Shown here: positions 1 to 10,547 of the stretch, one piece after another
Layout of the letters: the number at the start of each line of letters is the position of its first letter
How positions within the stretch are numbered: position 1 is the stretch's first letter
Assembly (NCBI GenBank): GCA_003693505.1
Contig: QUZD01000122.1
Coordinates: 186,001 to 250,000 of the forward strand
DNA from: Pseudonectria foliicola
Taxonomy: Eukaryota; Ascomycota; Sordariomycetes; Hypocreales; Nectriaceae
Reading direction: 5' to 3'
DNA: 64,000 bases
The notes under the pieces: model-generated
Told to the model about the DNA's origin: nothing
Database searches by the model: none
The model's input: the letters and a program-made list of their open reading frames with translations, nothing else
Translations under genes and position numbers: made by a program

Positions 1-804
1 AGTGGGATGGAGATGGAGAATCTGGGCCCGGTAGATTCCGCCAGTCTTTTCATGACCAGGATGAAACGGCTGTGGACGGCTGTGGATGACACTGTCTCCA
101 GCCGGCCGGTCTCCGTAGAAGCGGCGTGGATTGGATAGTACTGCACGGTAATCTGTAATGGATAGTAGCCGGAGCAATTGATGGATCCCGGGAACAAGTG
201 GGCCGGCGGTGAGGTCGAGTCAGTCAAGGTGTGGGTGAAGAGCTAGCGAGCCATGGCCATGCTCCATCAATATCACCAGTACCGATATTCCAACAGGACT
301 CAGGACTTACCTACCCAATGGCAATTCCGCCATCCATCAGAATGTCCGGATCTGTGTCGACATTGTGGGCCGAGACGCGATCCTCGCAGTCTCTTCCGTT
401 CTTTGCTTTGTCATTGTCAGGGTCTAAGCACCTTGATGGGTGCCCACCACAAACCAAGAGAAGCTCTCTCTCGCTCAGCCAGAGATAAAGACGAGTCGCG
501 GCGCCACATTGTGCCAGTGCGAGTCTGTAACTGTAGTTTCTCCCTTGTCCTGTGCGCTTCTTGTCTTCTTGCAGACCCTCTCCTGGCGCGAAACCGACCT
601 TTCAATTCTATTTCAGTCAAACAGAGTCTCCAACAAGTCATCCATTTGGCTCATCCAATTATTCCTCCTTCCCTCTCATCTGCCATCTGTGACTCGTCTT
701 GTCCCAGAGGTTTTACTCACCGTCCTGTGGCGTCCTCCTAGAACACGATTGAAAGCGTCTCATCAATCCTTGAAGCTGCCGTGCGAAGCCGCGCTCCTCT
801 CGCC
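1..804. other. Left-edge intergenic region, no supported gene
   Basis: Open frames here are short, mutually overlapping and without recognisable motifs. The longest, at 440-1195, is an out-of-frame shadow of the next gene. The last 150 bases are pyrimidine-rich, as expected for a fungal promoter and 5' leader leading to the ATG at 805. Confidence 0.5.
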
Positions 805-1653
805 ATGGCTGTCGAACCTGTCTTCCTGCGGATCCCGCCGGAGATCCGCATGCTCATATATGAGTTTCTACTCGATAACGGCGGCAACAAACAGATACCG
901 ATTCGGAGCCAACCCAGATGTGAATTTCAGACGAGGAAAGCAAAGCCGAGCGGGCGGTCCCTGTATCACAGCATGGAGCGATCGCTGGCCAAGTTGTCGT
1001 ACGAAACCACATACCGCGCCTACGGCGATAGGAAAATGCACACTGCTATCCTGCGCACCAACAAAAAGATTCGGGAGGAGGCTTCGCATCATCTGTACGG
1101 GCGACACGCTTTCCACTTTGGCAGAGACCTCGATGCTGTGGTGCCGTTTATTGCAGATCGAATGCCGCTTACCAGGGATCTGTTCCGCGAGTTGATTCTC
1201 TACAAACACAGTCCGACCAACATCATCGAGCTGGGTTCTCATGACTGGGGGTCCATCTGTCGCTTCCTGGGTAGCCTCCGGCGACTCGACAAGTTGACGC
1301 TCGTCATTGAAGGCGGCCGGCCACGGCAGCCCTGGGACGGGCCGCAACACTTGAGCGTGTCCGACCTGCGTCTCTTGTATACAACACGCCACGATAGTCT
1401 CGAGTGGGCGCGGGAGCTGGCATCGGTCAAGTCAATTGGCGAGGTGGAGATTGTGGCCGATATCCATTGCACCCCGCAACCAGAGACAAACATGATGCTG
1501 GTCCTGGCAGCATTTTCCGCGTCGATAGAGACGTCTCTGGTGGAATTTCTGCGTCAAGACCTGGGGATTCCCGCGAGAGTCGGCCAAGGGAAGCGTTGCA
1601 ACGGAGGAGCGGGGCATTCAAGGCATCGAGTTGAATGCTTGACGACTCTCTGA
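805..1653 (+). CDS. F-box/2EXR-like fungal hypothetical protein
   Basis: Single-exon gene of 282 aa. The ATG at 805 is chosen over an in-frame one at 781 because the conserved opening begins just after it: the segment FLRIPPEIRMLIYEFLL follows the pattern LPxEIRxxIYE that starts many fungal F-box or 2EXR-type proteins. Such proteins may be substrate adaptors of SCF ubiquitin ligases, but most are uncharacterised. The middle holds HLYGRHAFHF, another recurring element of this family, where a conserved 'Y..N.F.F' strand is usual. No transmembrane segment or signal peptide is visible. It lies in tandem with VPS35, 597 bases upstream of it. The specific function is unknown; the family call is from motif pattern only. 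Confidence 0.65.
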   Translation: MAVEPVFLRIPPEIRMLIYEFLLDNGGNKQIPIRSQPRCEFQTRKAKPSGRSLYHSMERSLAKLSYETTYRAYGDRKMHTAILRTNKKIREEASHHLYGRHAFHFGRDLDAVVPFIADRMPLTRDLFRELILYKHSPTNIIELGSHDWGSICRFLGSLRRLDKLTLVIEGGRPRQPWDGPQHLSVSDLRLLYTTRHDSLEWARELASVKSIGEVEIVADIHCTPQPETNMMLVLAAFSASIETSLVEFLRQDLGIPARVGQGKRCNGGAGHSRHRVECLTTL

Positions 1654-2250
1654 AAACCATGGGACATGCATGGATAGATAGAAGGACCTTTGTATCACAG
1701 AGGCTAGAGCTGGAACTGGAACTGAAGCGGGAACTGAAACTTGAAGCGCTGCCTACCCAAGTCATCTTCTTGACGACGAATATGAAATTTAATGACAGAC
1801 CCCTGCACCCCTGATAATGGTGCATCAACGAGAGGCACTTCACGTGACGACACACCTGTTCATCCCATCTCATACCCGCTGTAGCGACACACTGATAGGC
1901 GCCCATCCCCTGTAACAGGCCCGCCAGCACCTGCGTCGTAACCGCTAACGCGAACGCTCGGGCGCTGTTGACTAAGACGCTCAGCTCCAAACTCCACCAT
2001 TCTATGCTCAGCCTTCCCCCGTATCGTCGTCATATGTGCCACCTTTGGGCCAACTCCAGCCTTTGCCAAAACAACTCTCACCCAGCCGCAATCGCTCTCG
2101 CCGCCATCGCTGCCTCCTACCGTTGCATTTAGATGCTTCGCCTGGAGCTTGGCAGATCACACCCTCCCATCTGAAGCTTCCCCGCTGCCATCGATCCAAT
2201 CGCGCGACGAAAACCACAACGATAACGACAACGCCGCCGCCAACGACGAC
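1654..2250. other. Intergenic region and VPS35 5' leader
   Basis: Holds the 3' end of the F-box-like gene and the VPS35 leader. An in-frame ATG at 2149 would add 34 poorly conserved, Asn/Asp-rich residues to VPS35. The start at 2251 is preferred because the family's conserved N-terminus begins there. Confidence 0.45.
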
Positions 2251-5163
2251 ATGGCCACGCCAGCTCCCCCAGAAGACCAGGCTCGCCTGCTCGAAGATGC
2301 CCTGGTTGCCGTGCGCCAGCAGACTTCGCTGATGCGCAAATGCCTCGACACGCCTGGCAAGCTCATGGATGCGCTCAAGTGCTGGTACGTTGTTCCTCCT
2401 CAAAGCTGCTGCCTCCAGCTTCCAGCCCCTCCAGTGGCCGCGAGTCCTCCCCCCAGCTGACTTGACACTCCTGAAAACAGCTCGACGCTCGTCTCGGAGC
2501 TTCGCACTAGTAGCCTTGGACCCAAGCAGTACTACGAGCTTTATATGGCCGTCTTTGACGCCCTGCGCTACCTCGCTGTTCACCTCCGCGAGAACCATCC
2601 CGTCAATCATCTAGCCGACCTCTACGAACTCGTTCAGTATGCCGGAAATATTGTCCCCCGACTGTACCTTATGATCACCGTGGGCACCGCCTACATGGCT
2701 GTAGAAGATGCGCCTGTCAAGGAGCTTATGAAGGACATGATGGACATGAGCCGCGGCGTCCAGCACCCGATTCGCGGCCTTTTCCTCCGATATTACCTCT
2801 CCGGCCAGGCCAGAGACTACCTGCCCACCGGCGAGGGTGACGGCCCCGAGGGCAATTTGAGCGACTCCATCAATTTTGTACTCACCAACTTTGTCGAGAT
2901 GAACAAGCTATGGGTGCGGCTGCAGCACCAGGGTCACTCCAGGGAGCGTGAGCAGCGAGTCCGAGAGCGACGAGAGCTGCAGCTCCTCGTCGGAAGCAAC
3001 ATTGTGCGATTGAGTCAGCTCGTGGACCTCGAAACCTACAAGACGGGTATCTTGGCCCCGCTGCTGGAGCAGGTGGTGCAATGCCGCGATGTCCTGGCGC
3101 AAGAGTACCTGCTCGAAGTTATCACGCAGGTGTTTCCCGATGAGTTCCACCTTCACACACTGGATCAATTCCTTGGCGCCGTCTCAAGGCTCAACCCTCA
3201 CGTCAATGTCAAGGCCATTGTCATTGGACTCATGGACCGGCTGTCCGAGTACGCTGAACGCGACAGTGGTGGCGAAAAGGATGCCGACAGAGAAAAGCTC
3301 GAGGCCGATGCGCTCGCCAAGCTGCTAGAAAATATTAAGCTGCAAAAAGAGGACCCTCCAAAAGAAGCTCCGGCAACAGAACCCAAGGATGATGACACGG
3401 CTGCACCAGAGAACCCGGCCGAGGCAAGTGAGCCTGCCAATGGTGAGACTCCGGCTGAGAGCTCAACCGACGACGCAACCAAGGCTGCCGAGGAGCCAGA
3501 GACGTCTGCACCTGCACCGGACACCGAGACACCCGCTGTCAACGGACAAGGGCCAATAACGGACAGTATCCAACTCTACGAGGTGTTCTTTGCGCAGGTC
3601 AAGAACTTGGTCGAGGCCCAACACCTGCCCGTTCCTGATACCATTGCGCTGCTGGTGTCCCTCGCCAACCTGGCTCTTAACATCTACCCTGAGAGGCTGG
3701 ATTATGTCGACCAGATTTTTGAATACGCAGCGACCAAGGTACGGGAGAACATGAACAACCCCGACCTCCACTCTGCTCCGGCGCAACAGAGCCTGCTCGC
3801 TCTCCTCCAGGCACCCCTAAACAGATACGTCTCCATCTTCACCGCGCTATCGCTGCCCACCTACGTCCCCCTATTCCAGTCGCAATCGTACCCGACTCGA
3901 CGGGCCGTGGCCGGTCATGTTGCGCGCAATCTGCTCAAGGAGCAGACCAAGATTGCGACAACCGATCAGCTCGAGAATGTTCTCGAGGTATTAAAGGTCA
4001 TCATCAAGGAAGGCACGCAGGCGCCACAAGGATACCCCGGAGTCACGCAACGCCGCGCTGTCGAGACGGACGAGACCATGGAGGAGCAAGGATGGCTCGC
4101 GCGGATAGTGCACTTGTTGCAGGCCGAGGACAACGACACGCAGTTTAAGCTGCTGCAAATGACCCGCAAGGCCTACAGCGAGGGCAACGAGCGCATTCGT
4201 ACGACGACGCCGCCGCTCATTACGGCGTGCATGAAGCTGGCCCGCAAGTTCAAGGCTCGCGAGCACTACGAAGACAACTGGGAGACGCAGAGTAATGCGC
4301 TCTTCAAGTTTATGCACTCGACCCTGAGCACTCTGTATACCCGAGTCAACGGGTCGGGCGCTGCCGAGATGGCGCTCCGACTGTTCTGCTCGGCGGGCCA
4401 GACGGCGGACCTGGCTGGATTTGAAGAGGTGGCATACGAGTTCTTTGCACAGGCTTTCACCGTGTACGAGGAGGCTGTGTCGGATTCCAAGGCCCAGTTC
4501 CAGGCCGTGTGCGTTATTGCGACTGCGCTGCACCAGACGCGCAACTTTGGCAAGGAAAACTACGATACCTTAATCACCAAGTGCGCACAGCACGGTAGTA
4601 AGCTTCTGCGCAAGCCGGATCAGTGCAGAGCAGTGTACCTGGCCAGCCACCTGTGGTGGGCAACACCGATTACCTCCAACGGCGAGACGGAAGAGACCGA
4701 GGTATGTCTTAGTCACATTGCAGCGAGTGGCGTGCCGATGGGAATGATGGGTAGGCTAATCAGTTGATCATGACAGCTTTATCGGGATGGAAAGCGGGTG
4801 CTGGAATGCCTACAGCGAGCCCTGCGGGTGGCAGATTCGTGCATGGAGACGGCGGCCTCGATTGAGCTGTTTGTCGAAATCTTGGATCGCTACGTCTACT
4901 ACTTTGACCAGCAAAACGAATCAGTAAGTTGCCAACCCGAAGATAGAGGGGAATTGCGGGAGTGGGATAGGACGAGCCCATCTAATACACTGAACCAGGT
5001 GACGACAAAGTATCTCAACGGACTTATCGAGTTGATCCACTCGAACCTGGCGGGCAACCAGCAAGAATCAGCTTCGATTGAGAGCAGCCGCAAGCACCTG
5101 CACCAGACATTGGAGAATATTCGCAGTCGACAGTATGAAGGGGTGGTGCTGTACCCGAGTTGA
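2251..5163 (+). CDS. vps35: Retromer subunit VPS35
   Basis: Core subunit of the retromer cargo-recognition complex with Vps26 and Vps29. It recycles receptors such as Vps10 from endosome to Golgi. Four exons join to 888 aa: 2251-2384, 2481-4701, 4777-4923 and 4999-5163, all with GT-AG ends and continuous frame. The N-terminus (PPEDQARLLEDAL; MDALK; LRTS.LGPK.YYELYM) and the invariant PRLYLM motif near residue 104, which forms the Vps26-binding surface, are diagnostic. An alpha-solenoid follows. An acidic Ala/Pro/Glu-rich insertion at about residues 317-402 separates the N- and C-terminal halves; such a disordered insert is plausible in fungal orthologues. The length is usual for filamentous fungi. 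The C-terminus (HLHQTLENIRSRQYEG) also fits the family. Confidence 0.96.
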
Positions 5164-5466
5164 GCTGGGGATAATCAAGAGCTGAGTTGCGATAAGGGGC
5201 ATTGCGTGCCTACCTACATAGGTAGGTAGCTATAGATGATGACTTGTTGAGCGGCCGAGAGATGGGCTAAACAAAGGCAAGGCAAGGCGAGGCAAGGCGA
5301 ACGAAGGCCTTGTTGGTGTTCTCTGTATTTTATTGTCTAGAAACGGTAGTTGGAACCACATTGAAAGGTGGATCAAGTGCCAAGGTATGGATTGTGAGAG
5401 TGGATATGGTATAGTACTCAGTCACTCTGTGTCTATGCGGGCATCACGAGTGACGTACAATGTGGA

Positions 5467-5500
5467 TGAGTGAGTGAGTGAGTGAGTGAGTGAGTGAGTG
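5467..5500. repeat. TGAG tetranucleotide microsatellite
   Basis: About eight perfect TGAG units in the VPS35 3' flank. No coding role. Confidence 0.9.
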
Positions 5501-6622
5501 GAGGGGTGATTGAATGGATCTAACGGGAAACGGTTGAGGGATGGAAGGCCTGGTGGATGCGGTGGGGACAGTCACTGTGAAACGGGACCAAAAAGTTGAT
5601 TCGAGGTGAAGCAATGCAACAGCTTTGGGCCTACATACAAGCTTACCGTCCCGTACCGTACCGTACAGTACAGACTGTAATTACTATGCGAACAAGATTA
5701 CTGAGTACCTATTGTACGAAGAGGAAAAGCGGTCGAAACGACGGGTGGGAAGGCATCCCCAGTCCCCAGCGGGAAAAGCGGAAAAGCAAAAAAAATGGCA
5801 GAGACCAGAACCAGAGGACGGAGAGGAGGACAGAGGACAGAGGGCGAAAAAGGGAGGCATCCAACCAGCCTTTGCCTCTTTGGTATGCCAAGCGCGGATT
5901 AACGTGGGCGCGGAGGAGAGGAGTAGAGGAGTAGATCAAGGGGGGCACGAGCGCTCGAAACATTTGTCCCGAGCAGTATCGGAGCTGAAGAAGACTGACT
6001 GCCCGGCCCGGAGAGGAGAGCAGTAATCTGTAATCTGTAATCTGTAATCTGTAACCTGTAACCTGTAATCTGTACCCGCTCAGCCGCTGTACTGTGAACT
6101 GTAGGCTGGTACAGTAGGTACCGCGAGTACCTGCCAGCAGGTAATCTGTACTGAGCTAACCTAACCGAACAATGGAACCCGAGTGACAGTAATCCGTACT
6201 AAGCCACCACTGCCACTGCCACCCCGGAGCGCCGGGGCTCTCTGCTGTACCGTATCCGTTCTCCGTACAGTTTACTTACGTGGACAATCCCAAAACTTGC
6301 CTCCTCCGTCCTCACATAGTCTACTCACCTATCGAGCACCTCAGGCAACGCATCTCGCACCTCGCATCTCGCATCTTGCGTCTCGCATCCCGCATCAGCG
6401 CTCGACTCTTTTCGCTGGACGATGCGACTGCGGTGCCTTGCCCCTGTCCCTCCTTTCTAACGCTCCTTGTTTTCCCTTGGCTTCTCTGTACCTGTACCTG
6501 TACCTGTACCTACCTTACCTGTAGATCAATCGTTGCCTTCATCTCTCTTATGGGCCGCCTAGCCCTCCGCGATCCGATCCGCCCCTCATATCCTAATCAC
6601 AGCATTTCCCTCTTCTTCTTCC

Positions 6623-6665
<43 letters not shown>
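6623..6665. repeat. CGA trinucleotide microsatellite in a 5' leader
   Basis: About 14 perfect CGA units ending 47 bases before the ATG at 6713, so probably transcribed as part of the 5' UTR. The upstream ATG frame that crosses it is not conserved-looking. Confidence 0.9.
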
Positions 6666-6712
6666 AGGCTCAGCCACGCGGACGCTCTCACGCACAGACA
6701 CACGCCGCGACG

Positions 6713-9517
6713 ATGCCGTCCGAAAAGGTCCCCTTCTACGACCCCATACCGCCGACGTACGATGAGGCCGTCGCCGGTGCCAGCCGCTACGATCCCGCCG
6801 ACTGGAGTCCAGCACCTCGGACTCCCATCAACGAGCCCAATGCCCCCCAGCACGAGTCGCAATCCCTCCTCCACCGCCGCGGCGCCTCGGGCAGCTCGTC
6901 CCGGCGGCAGGATGGCTACCGCCCGCCCACGGTTGAGACGGATGACGACGACAGCCTGTTTGGCAGCGACGACGACAGCGATGACGAGGCCGCCGAGGTG
7001 CGCCGCGAGATGCAGGAGATGGAGGTGGAGGAGCCCGGCCACCAGTCCCGCGGCTCCCTCTGGGCCAAGCGTATTCCCTTTTCCCTGTCCCTGCCCTCGT
7101 GGAAATGGTCCTGGCGCCCTAGGTTGCCTCGCCTGCGCATCCGCCTGCCCCAGCGGGCCGAGCCTGTTCCTACCGACGACACCGAGGCCGGCGCAACGAC
7201 CGACGACGCCGAGCCGCCCGCTTCCCGGAGGCGCTGGTGCCGCTGGCCAGAGATTGACAGGACCGTCGCCATCATCATGACTGCCCGCATCCTGGTCGTT
7301 GTCATCATGATGGGCTTCGGCTACCTGCTCATCATGAGCGACGTGTTCCTGCCTGGGCGCATCAGCGGCTTGGCCTTTAACCCCGAGGATGTTCGGCTGC
7401 ATGTCCTCAGGATGGTTGAGCCCGATCGGCTACGTGCATCCGTTCAGCACTTTTCCCGCTACGCCCACATTGCCGGAACCGAGGGCGATTACGGAACGGC
7501 CTTGGACGTCGAGAGCATGTTTGTGCGTGCCGGGCTCGACAAGGTCAGCCTGGACGAGTATGGCGTCTACCTCAACTACCCTACCAAGGACGGCCGGGCC
7601 GTCCAGATTATGGATCCGAAGGACGCCAAAAAGGCCATATGGAGCGCCAAGCTGGACGAGGACAAGGTCGGTGGCCAGACGATTGGACACCAGACCTATG
7701 CGTTTCATGGACATTCCAAGTCGGGTGACGTCACGGGTCCATTGGTGTACGCCAACTACGGCTCGAGGGAGGACTTTGCTCTCCTCAAGAAGAAGGGCAT
7801 CAAGACCAAGGGCGCCATTGCTCTGGTACGCTATTACGGAACCCAGACGGATCGCGCCCTCAAGGTCAAGGCCGCCGAGATGGCCGGCTTCTCCGGCTGC
7901 CTCATCTACAGCGACCCTGCCGACGACGGCTTCCTCAAGGGCGATGTTGCCCCAAAGGGACCTTATATGCCAGCCGACGGTGTCCAGCGAGGATCTGTCA
8001 GCTTGATGAACTACGTTATCGGCGACGTCCTATCCCCTGGCTTTCCCAGTAAGAAGAATGGGCAAGCGCGCTGGAAGCCTTCCGAGGCCATCGGCCTCAA
8101 CAAGATTCCCAGTCTGCCGCTTGCGTGGAGAGATGCGCAGGTGCTGTTGCAGCACATCAAGGGCCATGGCGAAAAGGTGCCGAGTGGGTGGCAGGGAGGC
8201 GTCCCCGATGTCGAGTGGTGGACCGGCGATTCTTCGTCGCCCATGGTGCGGCTCAAGAACCAGCAGGACGAGGTCAACGAGCAGCCCATCTGGAACGTGT
8301 ACGGCAAGATTATCGGCACCGAGCAGGGAGCCAAGTCCATCATCCTGGGCAACCACCGAGACGCGTGGTCGTTTGGCGCAACCGACCCGCACTCGGGCAC
8401 GGCCATTATGATTGAGCTGGCCCGCATCTTTGGCGACATGGTCAGCAAGGGCTGGCGGCCGCTGCGGACCATTGAGTTCATGTCGTGGGATGCCGAGGAG
8501 TACAACCTGATTGGGTCCACCGAGTTTGTCGAGAACAACGATGATGCGCTGCGCAAGAACGCCTACGCCTACATCAACCTCGACACGGCCGTCGTGGGCA
8601 GCAAGCTGAGGGCCTCCGGGTCGCCTGTCTTCGCCAAGTCACTCCGGAAAGCCTTGGGGAGAGTCACGGACCCTCATCACAACCTGACGCTGAGCGAACT
8701 GTGGGCACAGCGGGGCTCCAAGCTCGAGGGACTAGGCGCGGGAAGCGACTACGTCGCATTTCAGGACATTGTCGGCACCAGCTCTCTCGACCTGAGCTTT
8801 GAGGGCAGCAGTCACCCATACCACTCGGCGTACGACAACTTCCAGCTCGTGGAGAATGTGATTGACCCCGGCTTCACGTATCACGCGATGCTGGCCCAGC
8901 TCGTTGGCCTGATCTTGCTGGATCTTGCCAGCGCGCCCATCCTTCCTTTCGACATGTCGGCTTACGGCGACGGCCTCGATACGTGGGTCAGGGAGCTCGA
9001 GAAGTGGGCAGCCAAGAAGACGGGCAAGGCGGGGAGCAAGTCGCACGTCTCGTTCAAGGAGCTCAACGACGCCGTGTCAATGGTGCAGCGCAACGCCAAG
9101 GAGTTTGAACGGTGGGAGGAGAGATGGGTATCCATTGTGCCGGCCAACAACTACTACGAGACGGCCGAGATTAGTGCGGCCCGGTTCAGCTACAACGATG
9201 CCATGGCCAACTTTGAGACGGCGTTGCTCGACCTGGACCCTGGTGGTGGTGTAAGTAGACAGACTGACTGACTGGTCGCAACCCATCCATACTGAATGAG
9301 AACCACGGCGCTGACAAGTCACCAACAGATCCCCAACCGCACCCAGTTCAAGCACGTCGTCTTTGGACCGCAGCTCTGGTCGGGCTACGACGAGGCCTTT
9401 TTCCCTGCCATCCGAGATCTGATTGAGGCAGGCGAGTGGGACACGGCACGGAGGTTTGTGGCCAGGACGGCGGCGCTCCTGCGATACGCTGCTTCGCTAT
9501 TATCAGTGACGATGTAG
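6713..9517 (+). CDS. VPS70 / glutamate carboxypeptidase II-like M28 metallopeptidase
   Basis: Type II membrane peptidase of the transferrin-receptor/GCPII group, the family of yeast Vps70 and Tre1. Two exons (6713-9250 and 9329-9517) give 908 aa. Residues 1-185 are a cytosolic disordered tail with an acidic run and an ESQSLL dileucine-like element. One hydrophobic segment follows at about 189-210, then a PA domain at about 340-410. The M28 catalytic domain shows NHRDAW (about 547), DPHSG, the WDAEE pair (about 593), an Asp in NLDTA and YHS near 703, so all expected zinc ligands and the catalytic Glu appear present. A helical TfR-dimerisation domain closes the protein. Unlike transferrin receptors it should therefore be enzymatically active. 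Vacuolar or endosomal location is inferred from the family. The gene converges on Dap1, about 500 bases away. Confidence 0.92.
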
Positions 9518-10024
9518 ATTTGTGTTGGGTTGGATTTTCAAAGACGTTGGCATCTTCTCTTTTTCCTTTTTCCCTCTTGATTTCTTTGGCCCACAGCCAC
9601 CGCCGCGCGCGGAGCACATGTTTTCCTTGCCATTTCATCATCCTCTTTGTCTATCGTTTGGCTTGGCTTGCACGCTGTATAGGGAGGCATTGCACGGAGT
9701 TTCGGTTTAGGTTCGCACAAAGAGTCCGCGGGCAGAGGACAGAGAACAGGACAGGACAGGACAGGACAGAGGGGCCTGCGGTTTCTGCTCTACTGTAATG
9801 AAAGAGCCCTCACATTTTTCTCTATTCTTATTTTTTAACATATATATATATATTCTGCGCTTTTGGCGCTTAACGTGCCGCCAGCGCCTGGTCGAGTCCA
9901 ACTACAAAACTGCTTGCTTTCCTGCTTTCCTGCTTTCCTGCTTTCCTGCTTTCCTGCTTTCCTGCTTTGATGCTTTGATGCTTTGATGCTTTGATGCTTT
10001 AATGCTTTGATGCTCGCTCGCTTC
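9518..10024. other. Convergent 3' intergenic region (VPS70-like / Dap1)
   Basis: Shared 3' flank of two converging genes. It holds a GGACA tandem array near 9745-9775, a TA-rich stretch (9838-9852) and the two-phase 8-mer minisatellite listed separately. The end of a long open frame starting at 10533 on the minus strand also falls here; see the findings. Confidence 0.5.
9911..10012. repeat. Two-phase 8-bp minisatellite
   Basis: About six copies of GCTTTCCT followed directly by about six of GCTTTGAT (one copy reads GCTTTAAT). The switch from one variant unit to the other suggests two rounds of expansion from a shared GCTT core. It ends a few bases from the Dap1 stop codon. Confidence 0.9.
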
Positions 10025-10522
10025 TTATGCTTTTCCTTGGTAGTCGGCAACAGCCACCAGCTTGCCGACGACGTCGTACTTTTCAAGGAAGCGCGATTCC
10101 CAGCCCTGCAGAGCCTCCATCTCATCAGGGCCCAGCCCCTCGAGCTTGTCGAGCGGGGCGTCGAGGTCGTGTGTGAGCATGTCGTCGTCGAAGCTGCCGC
10201 AGGCGAGGCCGCGGGAGGCGTCGCGGCCGGCAAAGTTTGCGTAGGGACCTCCGGGGCCGTAAAAGTTGCGGCCGCGGGTGACGTCAAAGACGCGGCCGCG
10301 GACGGCGAGGTAGACGGGGGCGCCGTTGGTGCCGTCAAAGGGGCGGAGGGAGTGCGGCGTGTAGGTGCGGAAGACGGTGGCCGGGGCGGGAGGCGGGAGG
10401 GCGGCGGGCGGAGAGGGGCGGAAGAACTTGTAGACGGCGTAGGCGACGGCGGAGAGGAGGAGGAGGTTGATGGGGGAGACGAGGGAGGCGCTGGGGGAGG
10501 AGTCAGCGGTGGGCGATGCCAT
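10025..10522 (-). CDS. dap1: Dap1/MAPR cytochrome b5-like heme protein
   Basis: Membrane-associated progesterone receptor (MAPR) family, orthologous to yeast Dap1, which binds heme and supports the cytochrome P450 Erg11/Cyp51 in ergosterol synthesis. Single exon of 165 aa. Residues 17-34 form one transmembrane helix near the N-terminus, a Pro/Ala-rich linker follows, then the cytochrome b5-like domain. The family hallmark FYGPGGPY followed by FAGRDASRGLA is intact; Tyr94 aligns with the axial heme tyrosine of PGRMC1 and Tyr88 with its partner. The start at 10522 is the third of three identical ACCATGGCATC repeats on the coding strand, each carrying a start codon in a different frame. This leaves translation initiation unusually ambiguous. 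Confidence 0.93.
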   Translation of the reverse strand: MASPTADSSPSASLVSPINLLLLSAVAYAVYKFFRPSPPAALPPPAPATVFRTYTPHSLRPFDGTNGAPVYLAVRGRVFDVTRGRNFYGPGGPYANFAGRDASRGLACGSFDDDMLTHDLDAPLDKLEGLGPDEMEALQGWESRFLEKYDVVGKLVAVADYQGKA

Positions 10523-10547
10523 GGTGATGCCATGGTGATGCCATGGT
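10515..10547 (-). repeat. Triplicated 11-bp Kozak/start-codon repeat at Dap1
   Basis: Three tandem copies of GATGCCATGGT (coding-strand ACCATGGCATC) put ATG codons at 10544, 10533 and 10522. With an 11-bp period each ATG is in a different frame and each has the same strong ACCATGG context. Only the last gives Dap1. The first opens a 13-codon uORF and the second a 232-codon frame overlapping all of Dap1. Confidence 0.92.

Larger units (their letters stand above)
5164..6712. other. Repeat-rich intergenic region before the VPS70-like gene
   Basis: No gene is supported. It holds a TGAG tetranucleotide tract (5467-5500), GTACC/GTACAG runs near 5650-5680, a 7-bp GTAATCT/GTAACCT tandem array at about 6023-6070, a TGTACC hexamer array at about 6487-6515 and a CGA tract (6623-6665). 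The final part is the leader of the peptidase gene at 6713. Confidence 0.5.

Noticed and set aside
6280..6765. 162-codon frame across the CGA tract upstream of the VPS70-like gene
   Set aside because: Encodes poly-Thr from the microsatellite and Ser/Leu-rich leader sequence; no conserved motif.
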